A DNA stretch of 64,000 nucleotides from JACKCP01 sp034007295 (lineage in GTDB: Bacteria; Desulfobacterota; Desulfobacteria; Desulfobacterales; JACKCP01), in the NCBI GenBank assembly GCA_034007295.1, contig JAVERC010000006.1, forward strand, positions 1 to 64,000. The letters are read 5' to 3'. Positions within the stretch are counted from its first letter, which is position 1. Every line of letters starts with the position of its first letter. The position numbers and the translations under genes were made by a program. This document shows, in pieces, positions 42,238 through 50,209 of this stretch. A model generated the notes under the pieces. The model worked only from the letters and a program-made list of their open reading frames with translations, searched no databases and was not told where the DNA came from.

Positions 42238-44667
42238 ATGACCGGTAAAAAAGCAGACCTTCATGTTCATTCATGCTATTCCAAAAGACCCTCAAGCTGG
42301 ATACTTCAAAAAATCGGATGCAGGGAAAGTTATACAAGTCCTTTGGATGTTTACAATTCCTGCAAAAATAAGGGAATGGATTTTGTAACAATTACAGATC
42401 ACAACCTTATTGACGGAGCATTGGAAATAGCACACCTAAAAGACACATTCATAAGTGAGGAAATAACAGCATATTTTCCTGAAGACGGATGCAAAATTCA
42501 TGTTCTTGCCTGGAATATCACAGAAAAGGATCATCTTGAGATTTCAAAGCTAAGGGAAAATATTTATGATTTGTGCACATTTCTTAAAAGTAAAAACATT
42601 GCCTTTGGAGCTGCACACCCGCTTTATTCAATAAATGATCGTCTGAACAAAGACCATTTTGAAAAGCTTATTCTAATGTTTAAAAACTTTGAGATGAACG
42701 GTACAAGAGATTCTCATCAAAATAATGTGCTTGGAAAAATACTTTTTTCCCTTACTCCCCAAAAAATTGAAATGCTTGAAAACAAACACGGCTTTAAGGC
42801 ATATTTTGAAAATCCCTTTATAAAACAGATTACAGGCGGCTCAGATGACCATTCATCCTTAAATATTGCATCAAAGTTTACACATATATCTAAAGCAGAA
42901 AATCTCATAGAGTTCATTGAAGCTCTCAGTAATAATCCCAAGCCCCAAAAGTTCATTGTAAAGGCACAGGGTATTGATTCATCACCGCTTACAATGGCCC
43001 ACAACCTTTACAGTATAATTTACCAGTTTTACAAAACCAAAATCCCCTTTGAAAAATTTGCTAAAAATGATCCGCTTTTTTCATTTATGGAAGAAATTCT
43101 TACAAATACCACTTTGCATTACGAAAAGCCGGGTCTGATAAAAAATTTTTTCATACGAAAAAAAACAGGAAAATCCATTGGTTCCAAAGCAGGAAAATTT
43201 GGGTCTACAATTTTAAATGAAGCAAGAAAACTTGTTCTTGACAAATCAATTTCAAGTCCTGCCACAATTGAAGAAAAGCCTGAAATACTTTTTAAGACAA
43301 TAGAAAATCTCTCAAATACAGTCTTAAAAAAATTTGCAGACAAAAGCCTTGATAAATTATCAAAAGGTTATTTTTTTGATATTTTCCAGACCATAGGCTC
43401 AGCAGCATCTCTTTATGCAATGCTTTCTCCATATTTTATTGGATACGGACTGTTTACAAAGGACAGACAGTTCTGCAATCTTGTTGAAAAATTGTACCTT
43501 GAAAAGGATAATTCAACTGAAAACCAGTCAATAGCCTATCTTACAGATACTCTTGATGAAATAAACGGAGTATCAAAAACTCTTTTAAAACAGCTTGAAA
43601 TTTCAGAAAAACTTAATCTTTCAATGGAAGTTATAAACTGCTCAGATAAAACAGGCGGCTTAAAAAACACAAAGACTTTTACTCCCACAGGAAAGTTCAG
43701 TCTTCCTTCATATGAGGAAATAAAACTCTTTTACCCTCCTTTTTTAAAAATTCTTGACTATTGCTACAATAAAAATTTTTCCCATATCCACGCTGTCACT
43801 CCAGGACCTATGGGACTTTGTGCAATAGCTGTTTCAAAAATACTGAAAAAACCCCTTTATGCTACATATCACACATCATTTCCACAATATGTAAAGGCTC
43901 TTACAAATGATGACTCCCTTGAAGAGCTGGCATGGAGATATATGGTATGGTTCTATAATCAGGCAGACATTGTCTATGTACCCTCAAAGGCTGTTGAAGA
44001 GGAACTTGAATCAAAAGGGGTTGAAAAGGACAAGCTTGTTTTTTATCCAAGGGGAACAGACACATCAAAGTTTTCACCTGAAAAAAAAGATATCATTACT
44101 GACTATAAATTCAATATTCCATCAAACACTAAAAGGCTGATTTATGCAGGAAGAATCTCAAAGGAAAAAAATATAGACGACCTTGTAAAAATGTTTAAGA
44201 AACTTTGCGGAAAAAGAACAGGAATTCATCTTGTAATTGCAGGTGACGGTCCTTATATGGAAACAATGAAAAAAGAGCTTGAAGGTTTTCCAACAACATT
44301 TACCGGATTTATAAATACAAATGATCTTGCATCTTTATATGCTTCCTCTGATATTTTTATATTTCCATCAACAACAGACACATTTGGAAATGTTGTCATG
44401 GAAGCTCAGGCATGCGGCATTCCTGTAATTGTAACTGACAAGGGAGGCCCAAAAGAAAATTTAATTCCAGGAAAAACAGGATATATAGTAAAGGCTCACG
44501 ATATAAACCAGTTTGTTTCTTCTGCACTGAACCTGCTTGATGATGAAGAACTTCTTAACCAGATGAAAAAAAATGCAAGAAAATATATGGAAACAAGATC
44601 ATTTGAAAGCTGTCACAAAGAACTTTTTATGCTCTACAAAGGATTGACTCCTGAAAAAGCAGCATAA
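42238..44667 (+). CDS. PHP phosphoesterase - GT4 glycosyltransferase fusion
   Basis: An 809-residue two-part protein. Residues 1-~250 are a PHP domain: K-A-D-L-H-V-H-S-C-Y-S, T-I-T-D-H-N, A-A-H-P-L and G-S-D-D-H supply the metal ligands. A mostly helical middle (about 260-450) is followed by a GT-B glycosyltransferase (about 480-805). That part has H-A-V-T-P-G-P-M-G-L, Y-A-G-R-I-S-K-E-K-N, A-G-D-G-P-Y and the donor-binding E-A-Q-A-C-G-I-P-V-I. The combination suggests transfer of a sugar with processing of a phosphate-containing acceptor, perhaps a lipid. A radical SAM enzyme follows 20 bases later. Confidence 0.85.
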   Translation: MTGKKADLHVHSCYSKRPSSWILQKIGCRESYTSPLDVYNSCKNKGMDFVTITDHNLIDGALEIAHLKDTFISEEITAYFPEDGCKIHVLAWNITEKDHLEISKLRENIYDLCTFLKSKNIAFGAAHPLYSINDRLNKDHFEKLILMFKNFEMNGTRDSHQNNVLGKILFSLTPQKIEMLENKHGFKAYFENPFIKQITGGSDDHSSLNIASKFTHISKAENLIEFIEALSNNPKPQKFIVKAQGIDSSPLTMAHNLYSIIYQFYKTKIPFEKFAKNDPLFSFMEEILTNTTLHYEKPGLIKNFFIRKKTGKSIGSKAGKFGSTILNEARKLVLDKSISSPATIEEKPEILFKTIENLSNTVLKKFADKSLDKLSKGYFFDIFQTIGSAASLYAMLSPYFIGYGLFTKDRQFCNLVEKLYLEKDNSTENQSIAYLTDTLDEINGVSKTLLKQLEISEKLNLSMEVINCSDKTGGLKNTKTFTPTGKFSLPSYEEIKLFYPPFLKILDYCYNKNFSHIHAVTPGPMGLCAIAVSKILKKPLYATYHTSFPQYVKALTNDDSLEELAWRYMVWFYNQADIVYVPSKAVEEELESKGVEKDKLVFYPRGTDTSKFSPEKKDIITDYKFNIPSNTKRLIYAGRISKEKNIDDLVKMFKKLCGKRTGIHLVIAGDGPYMETMKKELEGFPTTFTGFINTNDLASLYASSDIFIFPSTTDTFGNVVMEAQACGIPVIVTDKGGPKENLIPGKTGYIVKAHDINQFVSSALNLLDDEELLNQMKKNARKYMETRSFESCHKELFMLYKGLTPEKAA

Positions 44668-44687
44668 CAAATCCAGGGATTTAATAT

Positions 44688-45908
44688 ATGAATATAATAA
44701 ATTCAATATCTCCTTTTTTTAAAAACAGGGTTCCAAAACAGATTGTTATTCAGTTCACAAATGTATGCAATGCACTTTGCCCCCAGTGTGAAATGCGAAA
44801 AACAAATAATATAAAAAGAAATACTCTTCCAAAGGAAAAAATAAAAAACATTATTGACAAGGCATCAAAAAATAAATTTGCAGCACTATCCCTAACCGGA
44901 GGCGAACCTTTACTTTTTCCTGAAACACTTAAAGATCTTCTTTTATATGCAAAAACAAAAAATATTCATTTTACAAGAACCGGAACAAACGGTTTTTTCT
45001 TTGAAAGAAAACATTCAAATTATGAAAAAAAAGTTGTTTCCACAGCAAAACTCATAAAAGATTCAAAAGTTAGAAATTTCTGGATATCAATAGATTCATC
45101 AGACCCTTTTCAGCACGAAAAAATGAGGGGATTTGAAAGACAGGTGGAAGGAATTTACAAAGGAATTCCAATTTTTAATGATGCCGGCATTTTTCCATGT
45201 GCAAACCTTGGAATAAACAGAGGTATTGGAGGTAAGGCAACACTTGAACTTGATCCGCTAAACTATAAGTCTGAAAATGAATACCTAAAAGATTTTCAGG
45301 ATATTTATGAAAAAGCCTTTTCAAAATTTTTCACTTTTGTTTCAGATCTGGGATTTACAATAGCAAACTGCTGTTATCCAATGAGTACTGCAATTGATTC
45401 AAATCCTGTTTCACCAGTTTATTCTGCTGCATCTTCAAATCATATTGTAAGTTTTTCAAAAAATGAAAAAACTGCACTGTTTAAAGCACTTTACAGCTCA
45501 ATTGAAAAAAACAGGGAAAAAATCAAAATATTTAATCCCTTGTCCTCTGTTTTTGAAATAATCAATCAATATGAAAAAGGAATTAAACCCCGTCCATGTA
45601 AAGGGGGGACAGATTTCTTTTTTTCAGATGCAGTTCTTGAAAAAGTTTTTCCCTGCGGATTCAGGGATGAGGAAATTGACATAAAAAATTTTAAATTCAA
45701 AAAAAAAGAAAATAATCTTCCCTGCTCAAAATGTGACTGGGAATGTTTCAGAGATCCTTCCACCCTTATTTCTCCGGCTTCACAAATTATATCATCACCT
45801 TTTAAAGGTTATAAAAATTTAAAAAAGGATAAGTTTTTTTTTGATTTATGGAAAAATGACATGAAATATTATTTAAAATGCGGTTTTTTCAGTTCCTTAA
45901 AAAAATAG
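44688..45908 (+). CDS. Radical SAM enzyme with C-terminal cysteine-rich (SPASM-like) region
   Basis: A 406-residue radical SAM protein. The cluster motif is C-N-A-L-C-P-Q-C near residues 28-35, followed by S-L-T-G-G-E-P-L-L (SAM binding). The C-terminal third carries further cysteines: P-R-P-C-K-G-G, V-F-P-C-G-F-R and P-C-S-K-C-D-W-E-C, consistent with auxiliary Fe-S clusters of the SPASM/twitch kind. It is translated 20 bases after the PHP-glycosyltransferase, so the two probably act on the same molecule. No small peptide precursor was seen nearby. Substrate unknown. Confidence 0.82.
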   Translation: MNIINSISPFFKNRVPKQIVIQFTNVCNALCPQCEMRKTNNIKRNTLPKEKIKNIIDKASKNKFAALSLTGGEPLLFPETLKDLLLYAKTKNIHFTRTGTNGFFFERKHSNYEKKVVSTAKLIKDSKVRNFWISIDSSDPFQHEKMRGFERQVEGIYKGIPIFNDAGIFPCANLGINRGIGGKATLELDPLNYKSENEYLKDFQDIYEKAFSKFFTFVSDLGFTIANCCYPMSTAIDSNPVSPVYSAASSNHIVSFSKNEKTALFKALYSSIEKNREKIKIFNPLSSVFEIINQYEKGIKPRPCKGGTDFFFSDAVLEKVFPCGFRDEEIDIKNFKFKKKENNLPCSKCDWECFRDPSTLISPASQIISSPFKGYKNLKKDKFFFDLWKNDMKYYLKCGFFSSLKK

Positions 45909-45920
45909 CCTCATTTCAAA

Positions 45921-45970
45921 AAATCAGGTTTTACTGCCGGCTCAAATAAAAGGACAGTAAAACCTGATTT
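45921..45970. terminator. Long hairpin between converging genes
   Basis: The perfect 16 bp stem AAATCAGGTTTTACTG / CAGTAAAACCTGATTT has an 18-base loop. It lies between the radical SAM gene and the converging solute-binding-protein gene and can terminate both. Confidence 0.75.
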
Positions 45971-45991
45971 ATATTAAAGCTTGAAAAAATT

Positions 45992-46771
45992 TTACTTTAC
46001 ATCCCATTTTGCCTTGATCTTTTCATATCTTCCATCTGAAATGATTTTATCAATGGCATTGTCAACAGCAAGTTTCAGATCATCATTTCCCTTTTGAAGA
46101 ACAATTGCTGTTTCTTCCTGATTAAGCGGTTTTTCAAGAACCCTGAAACTGTGCCTTGAAGCAAGTTCTTTTGCAATAGCAACGTCAATTACAACAGCTT
46201 TTACCGAACCGTTGTCAAGCATCATGGTTGCAACATTTGAATCTTCAACTGTTTTTATTTCAACATCTTTAAGCTCTTTTGCAGCTTCTGCACCTGTAGT
46301 ACCCATCTGAACTGCAATTACAGCCTTTTCAAGATCTTCTGCCTTTGTAATTGCAGAATCTTTTTTTACAAGAATAACCTGAGCTGTTGAAATATATGGC
46401 TTTGAAAAATCAATACTCATTTTTCTTTCTTCATTGACTGAAAAACTTGACATTCCAATATCAATCTGACCGTTTTTAACAGCTGTAATTATACTGTCAA
46501 ATCCCATGCTGACAAATTTTGCATCAACACCAAGCTCCTTTGCAATTTCACGGGCAAGATCAATATCAAAACCAACAATATCACCTTTGTCATCAATACT
46601 TTCAAAAGGCGGGTAATCAGGACTTGTGCCTATGGATATTTCGGCTTTATTCTTAATCTTGTCTAATTTTGAAAGCTCTTTTGCAGTTTCTTCCTTTTTT
46701 GAACAACCTGAAAAAACAATCCCTCCAATTACAAGCAGAGATAAAACCGCCTTCATTAAATTTTTCTTCAT
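45992..46771 (-). CDS. Amino-acid-type ABC solute-binding lipoprotein (family 3)
   Basis: A 259-residue periplasmic binding protein with a lipobox V-F-S-G-C-S. The mature part has the family 3 signature G-F-D-I-D-L-A-R-E-I and the lobes typical of polar amino-acid binders (I-G-T-S-P-D-Y-P-P-F, G-T-T-G-A-E-A-A). No permease or ATPase gene lies beside it, so it either works with a distant transporter or serves a sensor. A purine-rich AGGAGAA site precedes ATG. Confidence 0.87.
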   Translation of the reverse strand: MKKNLMKAVLSLLVIGGIVFSGCSKKEETAKELSKLDKIKNKAEISIGTSPDYPPFESIDDKGDIVGFDIDLAREIAKELGVDAKFVSMGFDSIITAVKNGQIDIGMSSFSVNEERKMSIDFSKPYISTAQVILVKKDSAITKAEDLEKAVIAVQMGTTGAEAAKELKDVEIKTVEDSNVATMMLDNGSVKAVVIDVAIAKELASRHSFRVLEKPLNQEETAIVLQKGNDDLKLAVDNAIDKIISDGRYEKIKAKWDVK

Positions 46772-46939
46772 TTGTCAATTCTCCTTTATGATTTTTTTTT
46801 AAATTCAAACTTAATAGAGTATGCAGTGACTGATAAAAACATTTTTTTGTTCAATCAACATGCAAAAACTTCTAAACTACTTAATTTGGCATTTATTCCG
46901 TGTCAATGAATTAGTAAATGATTATGGATAAAACAAAGC

Positions 46940-47707
46940 TTATTTTTTAAAATAAAATATACTTAAAAACTCATTTTGATAAATTTTTTTATAGCTGCAT
47001 TTAATATAAGGTTCAAAACAATCTGCAACAGAAAGAAGATAAAAACTTTTTTTTGCTTTAAAAAACTTATCAGCAAGTTTTCCGTAAAAAATGGAACCTT
47101 CCCCCATTGGTCTTGCAGGCCTGTACATATATAAAAAATCAGCTGATTTCATTTGAAAATCTGCGATATCAATATTTTCAAAACAAAAATTTTTTTTATC
47201 AATTTCAGGCAAAGATAAAAAAATTTCTCCTTTTTTCAAATATGAACCAGCAATTTCAATCTGCCTTGTTCTTTTATGGGGACAAAGAACCTGCATTAAA
47301 ATCCCCTGAAAACCATTTCCGCATCCAAGATCACAGAATTCATATTCAGGCTTCATAAGATAAGATCCAAGAACAAGAGGCATAAGTCCGCCTGGAAGCC
47401 ATTTCAGGCCTTTTGATTTTTCAATGAACTTTTCCTCTTCAATTGTGTATCCTGCACCGAATCTGTGAAAAAGAAGATAAAGTTTTGTAAGAAAACTTTC
47501 CCTTTTTTCAAGATCATTATTTTTTTTGGCTGTTAAAAGTTCTAATGCATAGTCCTTTACATCTTTTATTTGAGCTGAAACAAATTCTTCAAAAGAAAGC
47601 CTTAAAAGAAAATCTTCTATTAAAAGAATTTTTTCTTCATCAAAAATATTATCCATGAATTTTAAAAAACTTTTTTCTATTAGTTCTTTTTCTTTATTTT
47701 CAAACAT
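46940..47707 (-). CDS. Putative SAM-dependent methyltransferase
   Basis: About 255 residues. The N-terminal half is helical and charged. The C-terminal half holds motif I, C-D-L-G-C-G-N-G-F-Q-G-I, near residue 140, and later A-D-F-L-Y-M-Y-R-P-A-R-P. A frame open 22 codons further upstream is rejected because the ATG at 47707 has GGGGGATTA directly before it. It is a single gene, divergent from the Nudix gene. Substrate unknown. Confidence 0.65.
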   Translation of the reverse strand: MFENKEKELIEKSFLKFMDNIFDEEKILLIEDFLLRLSFEEFVSAQIKDVKDYALELLTAKKNNDLEKRESFLTKLYLLFHRFGAGYTIEEEKFIEKSKGLKWLPGGLMPLVLGSYLMKPEYEFCDLGCGNGFQGILMQVLCPHKRTRQIEIAGSYLKKGEIFLSLPEIDKKNFCFENIDIADFQMKSADFLYMYRPARPMGEGSIFYGKLADKFFKAKKSFYLLSVADCFEPYIKCSYKKIYQNEFLSIFYFKK

Positions 47708-47905
47708 TAATCCCCCGAACGAATTATAAACATAAACAATGTTAACTAAACTTAATTTTTTTCTTGCTCTCAATCAATATCAATTATAAATAGATTTTAG
47801 ATATTCCAATATTTTACTGACATTGTTTTAATAAATTGCATAAAACTTAAAAAAATGCACAATTTAAGTTATTTTTTACTTTTCCCAGGCTATTTGTGAA
47901 GTCAA

Positions 47906-48619
47906 ATGAATGATAATGATTTAATACAACTTGAAAAAGTTATGCCAAAAAAACCAGGTATTTATGGCAGACATAAACTTTTTAACTCTGCAGTTATGAT
48001 AACTCTCATTAAAATCAACAATGAGTACAATTTTGTTTTTGAAAAAAGAGCAAAAGGAATAAGGCAGGAAGGCGAAATCTGCTTTCCAGGCGGACAATTT
48101 GATCCTGAAAACGATGATTCCTGCGTAAATGCAGCTATAAGAGAAACATCTGAAGAAATTGGAATTGAACCCGATAAAATTAAAGTATTTGGAAGAATGC
48201 ACACAATAGTTGCTGCAATGGGAGCTGTAATTGAACCTTTTGCCGGCATTTTGCAGAATATATCCCCAAAAGACATAAAAATACAAAAATCAGAAGTTGA
48301 AAAAGTATTTTTTGTCCCTGTTTCATGGTTTATGGAAAATAAACCAGAAATTTATTCAGTAGTCCTTGAAATGAAGCCCTATATTGAAAAAAATGGAGAA
48401 AAAGAGATTCTTTTACCCTCAAAGGAACTGGGACTCCCAAAAAGATACCACAAACCCTGGGGAAATATTAAACAAAGAGTACTTCTTTACAAATTTGAAG
48501 ATGAAATTATATGGGGTCTTACAGCTGAACTTGTAAACGAATTTCTAAGAATATTTAAATCCTCAAAAAAAGCAAAGCCAAAAAAATATGAAAAACATTT
48601 TTCCCAAAAAAAATACTGA
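47906..48619 (+). CDS. Nudix hydrolase, CoA-diphosphatase-like
   Basis: A 237-residue Nudix protein. F-P-G-G-Q-F-D-P-E and R-E-T-S-E-E-I-G-I make up the Nudix box in the form seen in NudL/CoA pyrophosphatases, with F-V-F-E-K-R-A-K-G-I before it. It probably splits CoA, acyl-CoA or dinucleotide substrates to monophosphates with Mg or Mn. The C-terminus is Lys-rich. The downstream GGDEF gene overlaps its end by 32 bases. Confidence 0.82.
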   Translation: MNDNDLIQLEKVMPKKPGIYGRHKLFNSAVMITLIKINNEYNFVFEKRAKGIRQEGEICFPGGQFDPENDDSCVNAAIRETSEEIGIEPDKIKVFGRMHTIVAAMGAVIEPFAGILQNISPKDIKIQKSEVEKVFFVPVSWFMENKPEIYSVVLEMKPYIEKNGEKEILLPSKELGLPKRYHKPWGNIKQRVLLYKFEDEIIWGLTAELVNEFLRIFKSSKKAKPKKYEKHFSQKKY

Positions 48620-49685
48620 ACAGCAGCTTAGAATAAAAAGATTTTTTATGGCTGCATTTTCATATGTTTTTTTCATTCTTCTTATCATGCTCTGCCAATG
48701 TCTTGGAATATTTATACTTTCTGTATCTGAAACAATTGCACTCATTACAAGTATAATGATAATCAACATTGTTTTTTATTTTTTGTTTATTTTTGACATC
48801 AATTTATATTTTAAAGATAAAAGCCTTACAATGCTTCAAATGACTACAGCCATGGCAATAATAATGATAACCCTTTATTATATTGACAATGCAAGAGGTG
48901 CTTTCCTTCTTCTTTATGTGGTAAGTTTTTCATTTGGCCTGTTCAGGCTAAAGGTAAGCCAGTTTCTTGTTCTCACAGCACTTATAATTGCAAGTTATTC
49001 AACAGTCATAATACTTTTAAAAACCTATAATCCCCTTAAGGTTGATATTAAACTCGAATTAATAAATCTTCTTGTACTTTCAGTTGTTTTTACCTGGTTT
49101 TCCTTTCTTGGAGGCTACATAAACAGACTAAGAAAAAAAGTTGAAGAACTTGCAACCAAAGATGAACTGACAAGAATCTGCAACAGAAGAAGACTTTTTG
49201 AAGTTCTTGAAAGAGAAGTTGAACTTGCAAGAAGGCAATATGATCCATTTTCAATCCTTATGATTGATTTGGATGATTTCAAAAATATAAATGACACATA
49301 CGGCCATCTTTCAGGAGATATGGTATTAAAAAAAGTTGCCTGTGTTATGAAAAATGCACTTAGAATCGGAGATTATGTTGGAAGATATGGCGGAGAAGAA
49401 TTTTTAATTATTTTATCCTATCCAACTATTGATAATGCAGTTTTATGTGCAGACAGAATAAGGCAAAAAATCGAGAACCTTGAAATTTTGTTTAAAAATC
49501 ATCAAATAAAAGTTACTGTTTCAATTGGTTCAACAATATACTGCCCTGATGAATCCCTTGACCAGACTTTGGCCAGGGCTGACAAAGCTCTTTATATGTC
49601 AAAAACAAGTGGAAAAAATAAAGTGACAGGCCTTGATTGCCATAAAAATAAAGTTAAAATTCCAGATAATTGCACCCAAAAATAA
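48588..49685 (+). CDS. Membrane diguanylate cyclase (GGDEF domain)
   Basis: A 365-residue protein with five to six N-terminal TM segments (about residues 20-180), a short linker and a GGDEF domain. The active site reads R-Y-G-G-E-E-F. R-I-G-D five residues before it is a product-inhibition I-site, so an active, feedback-inhibited c-di-GMP synthase is expected. D-E-L-T-R-I-C-N-R-R-R marks the domain start. The ATG at 48588 overlaps the Nudix gene; an ATG at 48648 would remove 20 residues and the overlap. The sensory ligand is unknown. Confidence 0.88.
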   Translation: MKNIFPKKNTEQQLRIKRFFMAAFSYVFFILLIMLCQCLGIFILSVSETIALITSIMIINIVFYFLFIFDINLYFKDKSLTMLQMTTAMAIIMITLYYIDNARGAFLLLYVVSFSFGLFRLKVSQFLVLTALIIASYSTVIILLKTYNPLKVDIKLELINLLVLSVVFTWFSFLGGYINRLRKKVEELATKDELTRICNRRRLFEVLEREVELARRQYDPFSILMIDLDDFKNINDTYGHLSGDMVLKKVACVMKNALRIGDYVGRYGGEEFLIILSYPTIDNAVLCADRIRQKIENLEILFKNHQIKVTVSIGSTIYCPDESLDQTLARADKALYMSKTSGKNKVTGLDCHKNKVKIPDNCTQK

Positions 49686-49712
49686 AGATAAAATTTAATA
49701 TTAAATTAGTTA

Positions 49713-49850
49713 ATGATTGGCCGAAAACGAGAATTTTGTTTCATTCAAGAAAGATGAAAAGTTTAACTTTTAGGATACATAGAGTATTTTGGTGATTTAA
49801 TTTAAATTTAATGCCGGAATGGACAAAAATGAGAGTTTTACTTCAGTTAT
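49713..49850 (-). repeat. Family A palindromic element, copy A6 (inverted)
   Basis: On the minus strand it begins near ATAACTGAAG, contains TTTTTGTCCATTCC and AAAATACTCTATGTATCCTA, and ends CTCGTTTTCGGCCAATCA. It lies 28 bases after the GGDEF stop. Together with B2 it repeats the B-A arrangement of 26470-26696. Confidence 0.75.
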
Positions 49851-49872
49851 AAATTATATGCCTGAATCGAGT

Positions 49873-49936
49873 GTTCCATATTTTTAAATTAAAAAAATTT
49901 AATGACTTAAGCCTATTACATTTAAAAATATGAAAC
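49873..49936 (-). repeat. Family B inverted-repeat element, copy B2
   Basis: Read on the minus strand, GTTTCATATTTTTAAAT opens and ATTTAAAAATATGGAAC closes a 64 bp unit about 80 percent identical to B1, including AGGCTTAAGTCATTAA versus AAGCTTGATTCATTAA in the loop. It precedes A6 by about 22 bases in element orientation. Confidence 0.65.
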
Positions 49937-49949
49937 CCTGTTCACTTCC

Positions 49950-50037
49950 CAATTTTGCTGCATCTTATGCATTAAATTGTATTATTCATAGCAAAAGTAT
50001 GCCTGATACAATTTGTCATACACACGCAGCAAAATTG
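49950..50037. other. Two-tier inverted repeat upstream of the acyl-CoA dehydrogenase
   Basis: Outer arms CAATTTTGCTGC / GCAGCAAAATTG and inner arms AAATTGTAT / ATACAATTT are both perfect and nested, giving an ~88-base hairpin candidate. It may be a structured RNA, a terminator or another mobile scrap. Beyond it and the operator near 50151, the gap 49686-50209 shows no gene. Confidence 0.45.
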
Positions 50038-50150
50038 AAAATCGCTCAATTGAGGATATAGTATCTTCCAAAATCACCTTAAAAATATAATAATGCCTAT
50101 AATAAAAATCAGAATTAAAAAATATTGCACCCTGAATTTTTTGATGTTAT

Positions 50151-50176
50151 GTATACGAATATTTTGTATACGAAAT
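50151..50176 (+). promoter_or_regulatory. Tandem GTATACGAA operator upstream of the acyl-CoA dehydrogenase
   Basis: GTATACGAATAT and GTATACGAAATAT are repeated 15 bases apart, 34-59 bases before the start codon. Each contains the palindrome GTATAC. TTGTATAC sites of this sort are used by GntR/FadR-type repressors, but the regulator here is unknown. Confidence 0.45.
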
Positions 50177-50209
50177 ATTAAATTTTAATTTTATGGAGGA
50201 GATTAAAAA

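Noticed and set aside
46824..46860. Another family A scrap
   Set aside because: Similarity is limited to short A/T tracts and TTGTTCAATCA. It lacks the GAAAAC core of either terminus.
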